A stretch of 48,614 nt of DNA from the NCBI GenBank assembly GCA_035295745.1, contig DATGIL010000017.1, positions 1-48,614 on the forward strand, written 5' to 3'. Made by a program: the position numbers and the translations under genes. How positions within the stretch are numbered: position 1 is the stretch's first letter; the number at the start of each line of letters is the position of its first letter. The stretch comes from JAIQFL01 sp035295745. GTDB lineage: Bacteria > Acidobacteriota > Terriglobia > Bryobacterales > Bryobacteraceae. The notes under the pieces are model-generated. The model was not told where the DNA came from. It searched no databases and was given only the letters and a program-made list of their open reading frames with translations. Below, one piece after another: positions 32,716 through 41,805 of this stretch.

Positions 32716-35313
32716 TTACTCGCGCAAAGCGACCACGGGATCCACGCGCGCGGCACGCACCGCGGGAGCTACAGTCGCTGCCATCGCCACCGCCGATAGA
32801 AACGCCGCTACGATCACGAAATTCGTCGGCGAGCCAGTGTGCACTTCCGGATTGAGGAACATAGCCAGAGGCCGGACAGCAAAGATCGAAATCGCGAGCC
32901 CGATCGCCACGCCCACCACCGTCAACGAGGCACTCTGCCGGACCACCAGTTTGAGCACGGCGCCGGGCGTGGCGCCTAACGCCATGCGCAAGCCGATCTC
33001 CCGGACACGCCGGCTCACCGAGTACAGCAGCACGCCGTACAATCCAATGGAAGCCAGTGCCAGACCCAGCAAGCCCATCGAACCCAGGATGATGGCACCA
33101 GCGCGGCTCGGCAGCAGTGCCAGGCCCAGTCCCTGCTGCATCGTTTTGACCTCCAGAGCCGCAGTCGAATCGACGCCGTGCAATCTAGTGTGTACGCCGG
33201 AAAGAATTGCGGTGGGATTTCCCGTGGCGCGGATCAGGAAATGGAGGTTGACCGGTGCAACGTCCTGCTGCGCATAGGGATAGTAGACGCCTGGTTTGTT
33301 CTCTTCGCCGAGCGTCATGTACTTGGAGTTCCGCGCAACACCCGCGATCTGCACGGGCTGCTTCGACCCGAACCAGGCGACGTGGCCCACGGGGTCATGG
33401 TCGCCAAACAGTGCTCGCGCCATTTCCTGATTGATGATGGCCACCGGCTGCGTGCCGGTCTTGTCGCCTGGCAGGAACTCGCGGCCTGCGAGAATGGGAA
33501 TCCGCATGGTCTTGAAATAATCCGGACCCACTTCATTGCCGTTCCAGCGCAGGACGTGTGGTGTTCCGTCCAGGTCGGTCTTGACGCTCATCTGGTAATT
33601 CATCGAGTCGTTGAGCGGCACGACTTGGGCTATGGAGGCTGCTTCCACGCCCGGTATGGTGCGCAGGCGTTCCAGCGCATCGTCTGTCAGTAGCCGCACC
33701 CGCTTAGAATCCGGATAACTCTCCGGCACCAGGCGCATGGACGCCCATACGGTGTGTTGAATATCGAAGCCGGGATTCATGGTGGCGGAGTCCACCAGGT
33801 TGCGCACGAACAGAACCGCCGCCGAGAGCAGAACGATCGAGATGGCGAGTTGCCCCGTGACCAACATGCTCCGCAGAGACCACCATCCGGAGATCTGGCG
33901 CTCGCCCTGTTTGAGCAAGGTGCTGATGCCCCCGCGCGTCGCCCTGATGGCAGGGAAGAGCCCGGCGACCAGGCTCGTACCCAGGGCTGTAGCGATGGAA
34001 TAGCCCAGCAATCTCTGGTCCGGTGTGATTACAAACTGGATCGGAACTGGCAGGGGCAGACGGATGCGGCTCAACAACGCGGTGAGACCGATGTTCAAGC
34101 AGAGTCCGGCCGCGGTACCTATCAGTGCCAGCAACAGGCTCTCGGCGAAGAGGTGACGGATGATGCGTCCTCTGCCCGCCCCAATCGACAGGCGGATGGC
34201 AAGCTCATGGGAACGGCTCGACGCGCGCGCCAGCAGCAGGCTGGCGACGTTGGCGCAGGCGATCGCCAGCACCAGGCCGACCACGACCATCAGCATCGCG
34301 AAAAAGGCGGCGACCGCCATGGTTCCCTGGTTGCCGGTGATCCGCGCCAGCCCGGCGGTGGCGGTCACGCTGACGCCCTGATCCCAAGCCTCATGGGGAT
34401 GAATCGCGTCCAACTGCCGGCAGAGCGCAAGAAGGCGGGCTTCGGCGATCTGACGGGTCATGCCCTCGGGAAGCCGCGCGAAGAGCATTACGGGACGTTT
34501 GTCGTCCGGCGCGAGCATGTACAGGTCGGGCGCGAATCCGAACCCGAAGAGAGTGCGGTGATCGCGCGGCAGCACTCCTGACACCATGAACGGGCGCCCA
34601 TCCAGCACCAGCCTGCGGCCGATCACGTTCGGGTCACCGCCCAGGCGCGATTGCCAGAGTTGATACGAGATCACCACTGCACTCGAATCACCCGGCAGGA
34701 TGGGCCGGCCCATCGCGAGGGGAACCCCGGTCGCCTGAAAGAAGTTGTCGGTGACCAGGATGGCGAACAGGCGGTCGGTGGCATCGCCATGCCGCCAGTT
34801 GGTTTCCATGTTTTCGTTTTCGCCTACGACGTCCGTGAAAATTCCCGCTTCGCGAATGAAGTGGTATCCGTACATCGGCGAATGGCTGTTGCCGCCGATG
34901 TTGACCAGGTCGACCGACTGAGCGTCGCGGACGGAAGGTTGGCTGAAAAGCACCTCCGCAGCAATACTGAACATCGTGGTGTTGGCTCCGATGCCCAGGC
35001 CCAGGCAGGCGATCGCCGTCAGGGCAAATGCGGGATTGCGGCGCAAACCACGAGCGGCATAACGCAAATCGGCGAGCAGATCTTCCAGCCATCGGAACTG
35101 CCACGCCGAGCGAACGTCCTCGCGGACGCGGGCGGTGGGACCGAGTTCGCGGCGGGCTTGGCCGAGGGCGGCGGTACGCGATGCGCCGGCCTGCTCGAGC
35201 TCATCGGCGCGCGTCTCGATGTGGAACTGCAGTTCGTCGTCGAGCTCGCGATCGAAGCGGGAACGGAAGGGGAGGTACGAAACGCGGCGGGCGGCTTCTT
35301 TCCAGAATGACAT
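32716..35313 (-). CDS. ABC permease of the acidobacterial ADOP type
   Basis: This 865-residue membrane protein has the acidobacterial 'duplicated orphan permease' layout. A short cytoplasmic N-terminal region with ELDDELQFHIETRADELEQAG and RRELGPTARVREDV is followed by a transmembrane helix (FALTAIACLGLGIGANTTMF). Then come a MacB-type periplasmic domain with FtsX core, and a second copy of both. About eight transmembrane segments are seen. No ATPase gene is next to it, which is why the family is called orphan. The ATG at 35313 has AGGAGATCGCC upstream and is 11 bases after the PadR stop, so they are cotranscribed. Its job is not known; it may be an efflux or envelope-stress permease. Confidence 0.9.
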   Translation of the reverse strand: MSFWKEAARRVSYLPFRSRFDRELDDELQFHIETRADELEQAGASRTAALGQARRELGPTARVREDVRSAWQFRWLEDLLADLRYAARGLRRNPAFALTAIACLGLGIGANTTMFSIAAEVLFSQPSVRDAQSVDLVNIGGNSHSPMYGYHFIREAGIFTDVVGENENMETNWRHGDATDRLFAILVTDNFFQATGVPLAMGRPILPGDSSAVVISYQLWQSRLGGDPNVIGRRLVLDGRPFMVSGVLPRDHRTLFGFGFAPDLYMLAPDDKRPVMLFARLPEGMTRQIAEARLLALCRQLDAIHPHEAWDQGVSVTATAGLARITGNQGTMAVAAFFAMLMVVVGLVLAIACANVASLLLARASSRSHELAIRLSIGAGRGRIIRHLFAESLLLALIGTAAGLCLNIGLTALLSRIRLPLPVPIQFVITPDQRLLGYSIATALGTSLVAGLFPAIRATRGGISTLLKQGERQISGWWSLRSMLVTGQLAISIVLLSAAVLFVRNLVDSATMNPGFDIQHTVWASMRLVPESYPDSKRVRLLTDDALERLRTIPGVEAASIAQVVPLNDSMNYQMSVKTDLDGTPHVLRWNGNEVGPDYFKTMRIPILAGREFLPGDKTGTQPVAIINQEMARALFGDHDPVGHVAWFGSKQPVQIAGVARNSKYMTLGEENKPGVYYPYAQQDVAPVNLHFLIRATGNPTAILSGVHTRLHGVDSTAALEVKTMQQGLGLALLPSRAGAIILGSMGLLGLALASIGLYGVLLYSVSRRVREIGLRMALGATPGAVLKLVVRQSASLTVVGVAIGLAISIFAVRPLAMFLNPEVHTGSPTNFVIVAAFLSAVAMAATVAPAVRAARVDPVVALRE

Positions 35314-35324
35314 GGCGATCTCCT

Positions 35325-35660
35325 TCACGCGGTCTTCATTACCAGGCGAATGGCGCGCACCAGGCGTTCGAAGTCCTCGGATTCCTCTTCCAGTTGCTTG
35401 CGGCCTTCGGTGGTCAAGCTGTAGAAGCGGGCCTTGCGGTTGTTTTCGGAAATGCCCCATTCGGCGCTCAGCCAGCCTTTCACCAGCATTCGGTTGAGGG
35501 CGGGATACAGGGACCCGTCTTCGATGATCAAATCCTCGTTCGAGGATTCCTTCACCCGTTTCGCGATGGCGTAGCCATGCAGCGCTCCGCCGCGAAGGGT
35601 CCTCAAAATCAGCATGTACAAGGTGCCCGGCAGCAGCTCCGGAGTGGTCCGTTCTCCCAT
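35325..35660 (-). CDS. PadR family transcriptional regulator
   Basis: This 111-residue protein has the PadR winged helix: LLPGTLYMLILRTLRGG, GYAIAKRVKE and GSLYPALNRMLVKGWL in the first 70 residues, followed by a helix used for dimer contact (EEESEDFERLVRAI). The ATG at 35660 is preferred; it has GGGGAG just upstream. It probably represses its own operon with the ADOP permease gene that follows 11 bases later, and responds to small aromatic or hydrophobic compounds as is usual for the family. Which compound is not visible. Confidence 0.9.
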   Translation of the reverse strand: MGERTTPELLPGTLYMLILRTLRGGALHGYAIAKRVKESSNEDLIIEDGSLYPALNRMLVKGWLSAEWGISENNRKARFYSLTTEGRKQLEEESEDFERLVRAIRLVMKTA

Positions 35661-35726
35661 AACTCCCCTTTCCAAACTATCCATACGTCGGACAGGGGAG
35701 AAAGGTTCACAGAAAGAATCGCCAAA

Positions 35727-35767
35727 ATAAAAGGGGCAGGCGCCGAGCAAACGGCGACCTGCCCCTG
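35727..35767 (-). terminator. Rho-independent terminator of the TonB receptor gene
   Basis: On the minus strand AGGGGCAGG pairs with CCTGCCCCT and GCCG with CGGC around a small loop. The stem is followed by the run TTTTATTTT. It lies 20 bases after the TonB receptor stop codon and so ends that transcript before it reaches the PadR gene. Confidence 0.85.
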
Positions 35768-35786
35768 AAAGGAAATGCCCGCGGAA

Positions 35787-38700
35787 CTAGAACTCGAACC
35801 GCACCGCGAAAGCCATGACGCGAGCCGGCAGCGTGGCGTTGAAGACTCCCGCCGTCAGACTGGTCTGATTGCCGGATGGATCGAAAGTGAGTCCAGTACC
35901 GACGCCAATGTATTCGGGGTGATTGAAGACGTTGTACGCCTGGGCCTGGATGCGGATGCCGCGCCGTTCTCCGAACAGCGGGAAGAACTTCGACATGGTT
36001 GCATCCACGTTGGTGGTGTGAGGCAGCGACAGCACGCCGGCCCCGCCGCCGAGATCGCCGAGAACCGGAGTCGTGATGTTGGTCCCGACGGCCGGCACCG
36101 CGAATGCCGCGGGGTTGTAAAAGTGCCCCGCAGGCACGTTAGCGAACGGATCGCCGACTACGTTCAAGCGCGCAGTGACATCGGGAGTACCCGTGTAGTC
36201 CGGCGTTCCGGTCGTGATGCTGAAGCCCGGATTGAACGGCGGCCCGCTGATGATCGAGACGATGCCCGACAACGTCCACCGGTCTACGATGGCCGACAGC
36301 ACCTTGGAACCTAGCCGCTTGCCAAGGTTCGGAAACTCGTAGGCGTAATTGAACTGGAAGTTGTGGCGCCGGTCAAACCCGAGACGGCCGTAGTTCCATG
36401 CCTCGTTGTTCGGGACCACTGGATTGAAGGCGGTGGTGCCCATTGCCTTCGACCAGGTGTATGCCAGCCCGTAACTCAGACCATGAGAGAAACGCTGTTG
36501 CAGCGAAACCGTCAGGCCGTTGTAGTTGGTGTGTCCCAGGTGGTTGTAGGTGTTGACCGTATTGAACCCGGGGAAGACGGTGCGCAATAGAACGTCGGGC
36601 AGCGTTTTGTTTCCGTTGGTCGGATCGGCGTTGGCCGTATTGAAGGGCGCGCGGGTTCCGATCGGAATCGGATTGATGTCATACGAAAGCTGCTGGTTGT
36701 AGCCCCAGTTGCCGGTGTAACCGACGTCGAGGACCAGGGTTCGCGTGACCGTCCGCTGGATGTTGATGCTGGCGTTCTGGGCGCGATCCCAAGGCACTTG
36801 CGCAGCCGGCCACGAGTTGATCGTGGAAGGTCCGAACACCAGGCTGTTGCCGCTGGCGGAGATCTGGGCGAAGGTGGTGTAGTTTACCTGCGGCGAATAC
36901 GAGTACGGCGCCTGGCCGGACAGAGCATACACCTGATTGCCGTCGAGGCGGTTGTAGAAGATGCCGAATCCGCCGCGCAGCGCAGTCTTCCCGTCGCCGG
37001 TGAGGTCGTAGGCGAAGCCCACGCGGGGAGCCGCCGCGATTGCGCTCTGATTGTACGGCGCCGAAGGAACTCCGTTGACCCCTAGGAGATGGAGACCGTC
37101 CGCCGGATTGCCGGAGTTCGGAACGTACAACCCGATGTACGCCACTGGAGCTACGGTGCCGGTACCGGGATCGATCGCGACGCGTTTGCCTCCGCTGGTC
37201 CCTGGGATATAGACGCGGGGCGCCGAGGACTTCGTGTAGAGACTCGGAACGAAATTCGAGAAGGTGTCGTTGAGGTCAACCTGCGGAGTCTGGTGATAGA
37301 AGCGAACGCCGAAATCCAAAGTCAGCCGCGAGTTCACGCGCCAGTTGTCCTGAATGTAGAACTCGGCATTCCAGTATTGTGTGTTGAATACCGCGCGCGC
37401 CGTCGTCTGGCTGTACGAATCCACATATCCCAGCAGCGCATTGGCATAACCGTTGGTGGTGTTGCCCAAGGCGTTATTGGTATCCGGAGCAAAATTGAAG
37501 TTGCCTTCGTAAGCGGGTGTCGAGGGCTGGATCTTGTTGTTCTTTTCCAGGTAGAAGCCGCCTTTGAAGGTGTGCCTGCCCAGCACCTTGCTGAGGTTGT
37601 CCTGGTAACTCCAGATGGTGTTGAAGTTTTCGTAGTTACCGGCCGAGGTGCCCACGCGCGTGAAGTTCATTGCCGAAGCGTTGGCCTGAACCGCACCGAA
37701 TTGGAACTCGGGCAGGACGTTGAAGTATCCGTTGGTAGCGGATGCACCCGCCGGAGCGGTCGTCGGGATCGGGAACAGCACCGGTGGCGAAGGCAGCAGC
37801 GAGCGGTCCTGACTCTTGCCGCCATCCGTGGTGTAGTACGACCAGGTATTCCAACTCTCGCCGACCGTGAATTCGTTGATCAGCGTGGGAGAAAACTGGT
37901 ACGTTGCCGTGCCAGAATATCCGTGGCCCGGGTTCGGGTGGTCGATAGGCGCGATGCCGGCGTCTCCGAGAAGGCCGCCGGTGTCATGAGAGAACTGAAC
38001 GCCCTGATATAACGCTGCCATGTCGTCATGATCGTTGATGTAGCGGAAGTAGCCGCTGAGCTTCGAGGTCAGGTAGGTGTCCACGCGTAACACGTCGTTG
38101 CGGCGCGGGTGGGTGGCGCTGGCTGCCTCGAAGTAGTTGACGATATTGGCTTGCGATCCAGTGCCCGCGAAGTTCGGCAGCGGGAAGAAGTTCAGCATCG
38201 CCTGTCCGAGAGGGGTGATGCGCGACGCCGGAATGATATTGCCCGGGAACTGCGCTCCCGTGGTCGGGTCGATAATCTGGAAGAGGGTTCCGTTGTTGTT
38301 GAAGCTCTGGGAGAAGTTCCCCTGGCGTTCGAGCGCCGTCGGCGTGTACTTCGTCTGGCTGCCGCCGCTTACGAATTGGCCGGTGTACTCCTGCGACCAA
38401 AAGAAGAAGAGCTTCTTCTTGTCCTGGTTGAAATGTTTGGGAACGAAAATCGGCCCGCCGATGGTGTAGGTTTCGACGTTGAAACGGTACGGGGAAATGG
38501 GCGATACCGGCGTGCCATCTGCCTTGCGGCCGTTACGGTCGTTTTCCCACTGGTTCGCGTTGAATCCCTCATTGCGGTGATTCCAGACGAAAGAACCGTG
38601 GAACTGCTGCGTGCCGCTCTTCGTGACCACGGTGATGCCACCGCCGGAATTGCGGCCGAACTCCGCCTGGTAATTGGACACCAGGACTTTCATTTCCTGA

Positions 38701-39368
38701 ATCGAGTCGGCATTCGGCTCGTAGTGCAACGTGCTGTTCGAACCGGTATCCATGTCGGTGATACCGTCGACGGTAAAGTTGAGGGCCGAAGTGTTGCCAT
38801 TAATGGTGATGCCGCGAATGGCGTTCGGCGAGGTCACGTCCCGGTTTCCGCCATTAGTGCCGTTATAGCTGTTGTCGATTACGCCGGGGATCAGTTTCAT
38901 GTAACCGAACATGTCCCGGCCGCGAAGCGTAACATTGCTCAATTGCTGGCCTTCGATGGCCGCGGATTTCTCCGAACTCGCCAATTGAACGGCGGCGGCT
39001 TCCGCAGTAACCGATACTGTATCTGTAGTATTACCTAGTGCGAGCGTCAGCTTTCCAACGTCGCGGGTTTCGTTCGCCTGTACAACAATCTGACTCTGGT
39101 TCAGGCCTTTGAAGCCCGTCACTTTGACGGCTACCGCATAAGTCCCTGGCGTGATGTTCAGAAACCGGAATACGCCAGTCGAATCAGTGACGGTGGTCCT
39201 TACCGCTCCACTTTCATTCTCTGTTAGTGTAACCGTCGCATTCGGCACTACCGCGTTGGCTGGATCCTCCACGACCCCGATCAACGAACTGGCGACGGTT
39301 TGCGCATACACACCCGCGCATAGCAGCGCGAGTGCGCACAAAGAATATATTGCTTTCTTGATGTGCAT
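35787..39368 (-). CDS. TonB-dependent receptor, Oar-like, with carboxypeptidase-regulatory domain
   Basis: This 1,193-residue outer-membrane protein starts with a signal peptide (KKAIYSLCALALLCAGVYAQ). Next comes a carboxypeptidase-regulatory-like beta domain at about residues 28-115 (GVVEDPANAVVPNATVTLTE), then a TonB plug domain (about 120-240, ending near NYQAEFGRNSGGGITVVTK) and a large barrel to the final VRFEF. The layout matches the big Oar/CarboxypepD_reg receptors that are highly expanded in Acidobacteria, which import large or bulky substrates. I use the ATG at 39368 because AGGAG lies seven bases upstream; a GTG 15 bases earlier is in frame. The regulator at 39786 is divergently placed and may control it. 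Confidence 0.93.
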   Translation of the reverse strand: MHIKKAIYSLCALALLCAGVYAQTVASSLIGVVEDPANAVVPNATVTLTENESGAVRTTVTDSTGVFRFLNITPGTYAVAVKVTGFKGLNQSQIVVQANETRDVGKLTLALGNTTDTVSVTAEAAAVQLASSEKSAAIEGQQLSNVTLRGRDMFGYMKLIPGVIDNSYNGTNGGNRDVTSPNAIRGITINGNTSALNFTVDGITDMDTGSNSTLHYEPNADSIQEMKVLVSNYQAEFGRNSGGGITVVTKSGTQQFHGSFVWNHRNEGFNANQWENDRNGRKADGTPVSPISPYRFNVETYTIGGPIFVPKHFNQDKKKLFFFWSQEYTGQFVSGGSQTKYTPTALERQGNFSQSFNNNGTLFQIIDPTTGAQFPGNIIPASRITPLGQAMLNFFPLPNFAGTGSQANIVNYFEAASATHPRRNDVLRVDTYLTSKLSGYFRYINDHDDMAALYQGVQFSHDTGGLLGDAGIAPIDHPNPGHGYSGTATYQFSPTLINEFTVGESWNTWSYYTTDGGKSQDRSLLPSPPVLFPIPTTAPAGASATNGYFNVLPEFQFGAVQANASAMNFTRVGTSAGNYENFNTIWSYQDNLSKVLGRHTFKGGFYLEKNNKIQPSTPAYEGNFNFAPDTNNALGNTTNGYANALLGYVDSYSQTTARAVFNTQYWNAEFYIQDNWRVNSRLTLDFGVRFYHQTPQVDLNDTFSNFVPSLYTKSSAPRVYIPGTSGGKRVAIDPGTGTVAPVAYIGLYVPNSGNPADGLHLLGVNGVPSAPYNQSAIAAAPRVGFAYDLTGDGKTALRGGFGIFYNRLDGNQVYALSGQAPYSYSPQVNYTTFAQISASGNSLVFGPSTINSWPAAQVPWDRAQNASINIQRTVTRTLVLDVGYTGNWGYNQQLSYDINPIPIGTRAPFNTANADPTNGNKTLPDVLLRTVFPGFNTVNTYNHLGHTNYNGLTVSLQQRFSHGLSYGLAYTWSKAMGTTAFNPVVPNNEAWNYGRLGFDRRHNFQFNYAYEFPNLGKRLGSKVLSAIVDRWTLSGIVSIISGPPFNPGFSITTGTPDYTGTPDVTARLNVVGDPFANVPAGHFYNPAAFAVPAVGTNITTPVLGDLGGGAGVLSLPHTTNVDATMSKFFPLFGERRGIRIQAQAYNVFNHPEYIGVGTGLTFDPSGNQTSLTAGVFNATLPARVMAFAVRFEF

Positions 39369-39785
39369 CCCTTTTCTCCTCACCTAAAGCGTTTAAATTT
39401 CCCGAACAGCCCCCACAAATCAGCTCCAAATTGATCGAGTTTTGGGTGAAACCGTTCTCAACAGTTAACAGAAGTCTCGAGCGGGCACACCACTCAGCCA
39501 AGTTTGGATTGTCGTGTGAAGCTAATACGTTCAGATTAGGGATTGCAAGAACTATACGGTAATAGGGCTTATTTTCAATGGTTTGTGCGTCTTGTTATAC
39601 AACGTATCATACGGGATTACCGGCTTCCGGCAAGACCGTATCGTACTGTTGGGAAAATTGACATATGCAACTGGTCAAGACGGTGTTACAATCATCCACA
39701 ATCTGGGAGCATAATTTGCGGGCGTTCGACCGTCTGGGATCAACGGGAATAAGCGCGTTGGATGCCTTAGTTGGGGGATACTGCC
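39369..39785. other. Divergent intergenic region between TonB receptor and regulator genes
   Basis: This 417-base region has no gene that I can support. It must hold promoters for both directions, but no well-spaced -35/-10 pair was found. TTGACA at 39658-39663 has a TACAAT only 23 bases on, too far for a normal promoter. A weak inverted pair ATACGG (39609) and CCGTAT (39636) flanks a CCGG-rich core and might be an operator. The lower end (39369-39410) has the receptor ribosome-binding site. Confidence 0.5.
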
Positions 39786-41018
39786 ATGTCGCAGAGGCGA
39801 GTTTTAGAGCAGGAACTGGCTCCGGCGGTGCGACTACCGGAACCTGAGATCGACCGGGAAGCTGTTCGGGAACAATTGGAACGGATTCTCGCGAACCCGT
39901 TATTCTCACACAGCAAGCGCTATCCGTTGCTCCTCCGCTGGGTGGTGGAGCGTGCACTGGAAGGCGACACCAGCCAATTGAAAGAGCGGACCCTCGGGGT
40001 GGAGGTGTTTGGCCGCCATCCGAATTACGACAGCAATGCAGATCCCGTCGTCCGCATCACCGCAGGCGAGATCCGCAAGCGGATCGCCCAGTATTATCAT
40101 GAGCCCGGCAGGGAAACTGAAGTCCGCATCGACCTTCCCACCGGATCGTATGTCCCGGAATTTCATCGGCCGTTGGTAGTGGATCGACCGCGTACGGCCC
40201 CGCCCCTGGAGTCCCCCAAACCGGAGACTCGACGTCAGGCGAGAACTCTAACCGTCAGACCCTTATATGCCGCGATTTTGGCCGTACCGCTGTTGGCAGG
40301 GTTCGGCGTATGGCAGTTGTCCATCTCTGCGATAGATCGGTTCTGGCGTCCTTTTTGGGACTCATCCTCGCCCGTGGTTCTCTGTATGGGAGGAGCGGGG
40401 GTCGCACAGGAGGTGGCCGCCGCTCCTCAACCCAACACGCAAACCATCACCGTAACCGAACAAATCCGGCGTGAGTACGTGGCTTTCTCGGACGCCATGA
40501 CGCTTTCGCGGGTGGCGGGTCTCTTCCAGGCGCGAAACCGGCAGTATTCGTTGCGCATCGCCCAATCCACCACGTTCGCCGACCTGCGGAGCGGTCCCGT
40601 GGTTCTCGTGGCAGGATTCAATAATGGATGGTCGATGCGGATGCTGTCGCAACTCCGCTATCACTTTGCGCGTGACTCCGAAACCAAGGTCGAGTGGATC
40701 GAGGACCGCGAAAACCCCGCGAAACGCGATTGGATGGTGGACGCCAACACTTCTAACGTGAAATTGTCCGAAGATTACGCGCTCATCTCCCGCTTCCTGG
40801 ATCCGGCAACCGAGCGAATGGTGGTGGTGGCTGCCGGACTCGTCCAATACGGGACCGTCGCCGCAGGTGAGTTCCTGACGAACCCCAAATATCTTGACGA
40901 TTTTGCCAGGACGGCGCCATCCGGCTGGTATCGCAAGAACATGCAATTGGTGCTTGCAACCAAGGTGATCAACGGGAATTCAGGACCTCCGACCGTGGTG
41001 ACGAGCTATTTCTGGTAG
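39786..41018 (+). CDS. Putative membrane-anchored one-component regulator (winged-helix-like N-terminus)
   Basis: This 410-residue protein has three parts. Residues about 20-125 form a conserved helical/beta domain, with RILANPLFSHSKRYPLLLRW, LKERTLGVEVFGRHPNYDSN, VVRITAGEIRKRIAQYY and VRIDLPTGSYVPEF. A single transmembrane helix follows near residue 160 (LYAAILAVPLLAGFGVWQLS), and then a periplasmic domain of about 240 residues. I recall the N-terminal block from many acidobacterial proteins listed as hypothetical. The end of the block resembles the last helix and hairpin of OmpR/ToxR-type winged helices (LR-x-x-L ... GY). That suggests a ToxR/CadC-like regulator; this is inference. GGGGGA upstream of the ATG at 39786 supports the start. 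Confidence 0.6.
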   Translation: MSQRRVLEQELAPAVRLPEPEIDREAVREQLERILANPLFSHSKRYPLLLRWVVERALEGDTSQLKERTLGVEVFGRHPNYDSNADPVVRITAGEIRKRIAQYYHEPGRETEVRIDLPTGSYVPEFHRPLVVDRPRTAPPLESPKPETRRQARTLTVRPLYAAILAVPLLAGFGVWQLSISAIDRFWRPFWDSSSPVVLCMGGAGVAQEVAAAPQPNTQTITVTEQIRREYVAFSDAMTLSRVAGLFQARNRQYSLRIAQSTTFADLRSGPVVLVAGFNNGWSMRMLSQLRYHFARDSETKVEWIEDRENPAKRDWMVDANTSNVKLSEDYALISRFLDPATERMVVVAAGLVQYGTVAAGEFLTNPKYLDDFARTAPSGWYRKNMQLVLATKVINGNSGPPTVVTSYFW

Positions 41019-41140
41019 TCCCGCCGATCCGCTACGATCCCTTATACTAATGATTGCAGAGTAACTTGCTAAGGCTGGCAGCGGGCTCCGATGCCGAATC
41101 TGCTTGCCCGTTCCCGCCCCGCCTGTAAGACAACAGAACC

Positions 41141-41761
41141 ATGTCCAAAAAGAGTGAGCGTCTTGCTCAGTTACAGAAACTCCGAACGGCCGAGCGCCAA
41201 AGGAAGGAAGGGAGCGGCATTTCGCCCGCCCTTGCGCAAGCCCCGCCGTCACAGCGGCCAAACTTCGCCCTGCGCAATCCACTCGCACGGGTTCCCAGCA
41301 AGTTTATTTGGCCGGCGCGCATCGCGCTGGTGCTGGTGGGCCTCTCGTGCCTGTGTGCGATTCTGTCGCTGATCTTTCCGCCTTACGTCCCCACACCGAG
41401 TTCTTACGCGTTTTCGATTGTTCCGCCAGTGGAGGTGGTGAACGGCAGCTTGCTGCCGCTCTACCGGATGAATTACATCTGCGAGTTCGTGGGCGCAACC
41501 GATCAGGCCGGCTTCACCCTTCCCCCGACCCACAAGCCAGTGGAAGGTCCGAAGACCCAATCCAGCCTGTACTTCCACCAACGGGTGCCCGTTGAATGCG
41601 TCGGTGGAATGAACTTGTCGGGAGTTCGCGCCAGCAGCTTTGAATTCCGCGTCTCGCTCTCGTACTTCCCGTTTCTATGGCCGATTCGCCGCCACTCCGA
41701 ATACACGGTGAGAAGCGAATCCAGCGTTCAGGGACAATTCTTACATTGGGTGGTGGAGTAA
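41141..41761 (+). CDS. Hypothetical single-pass membrane protein
   Basis: This 206-residue protein starts with a basic, soluble stretch (KKSERLAQLQKLRTAERQRK) and has one transmembrane helix near residues 58-80 (ARIALVLVGLSCLCAILSLI). An extracytoplasmic part of about 125 residues follows, with conserved-looking cysteines in NYICEFVG and VECVGGMN. No domain is recognised. There is no strong ribosome-binding site before the ATG. A hairpin terminator at 41764-41789 follows directly. It could be an independent gene downstream of the regulator at 39786. Confidence 0.6.
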   Translation: MSKKSERLAQLQKLRTAERQRKEGSGISPALAQAPPSQRPNFALRNPLARVPSKFIWPARIALVLVGLSCLCAILSLIFPPYVPTPSSYAFSIVPPVEVVNGSLLPLYRMNYICEFVGATDQAGFTLPPTHKPVEGPKTQSSLYFHQRVPVECVGGMNLSGVRASSFEFRVSLSYFPFLWPIRRHSEYTVRSESSVQGQFLHWVVE

Positions 41762-41763
41762 GG

Positions 41764-41789
41764 GGGGCGCGCCCTTGGGGCGCGCCCCT
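41764..41789. terminator. Convergent GC-rich terminator hairpin
   Basis: GGGGCGCGCCC and GGGCGCGCCCC form an 11-bp perfect stem around a TT/TTG loop, between the stop of the plus-strand gene at 41761 and the stop of the M16 gene at 41806. The T run is weak, so its strength as a terminator is uncertain, but the position and symmetry fit a shared end point. Confidence 0.65.
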
Positions 41790-41805
41790 CTGCCTCCTCC
41801 CGCTG

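Noticed and set aside
36798..39038. Plus-strand frames of about 300 codons within the TonB receptor gene
   Set aside because: They are antisense to a complete, well-supported receptor gene.
39658..39692. TTGACA as promoter of the regulator gene
   Set aside because: The only -10-like word (TACAAT) is 23 bases away, too far for sigma-70.
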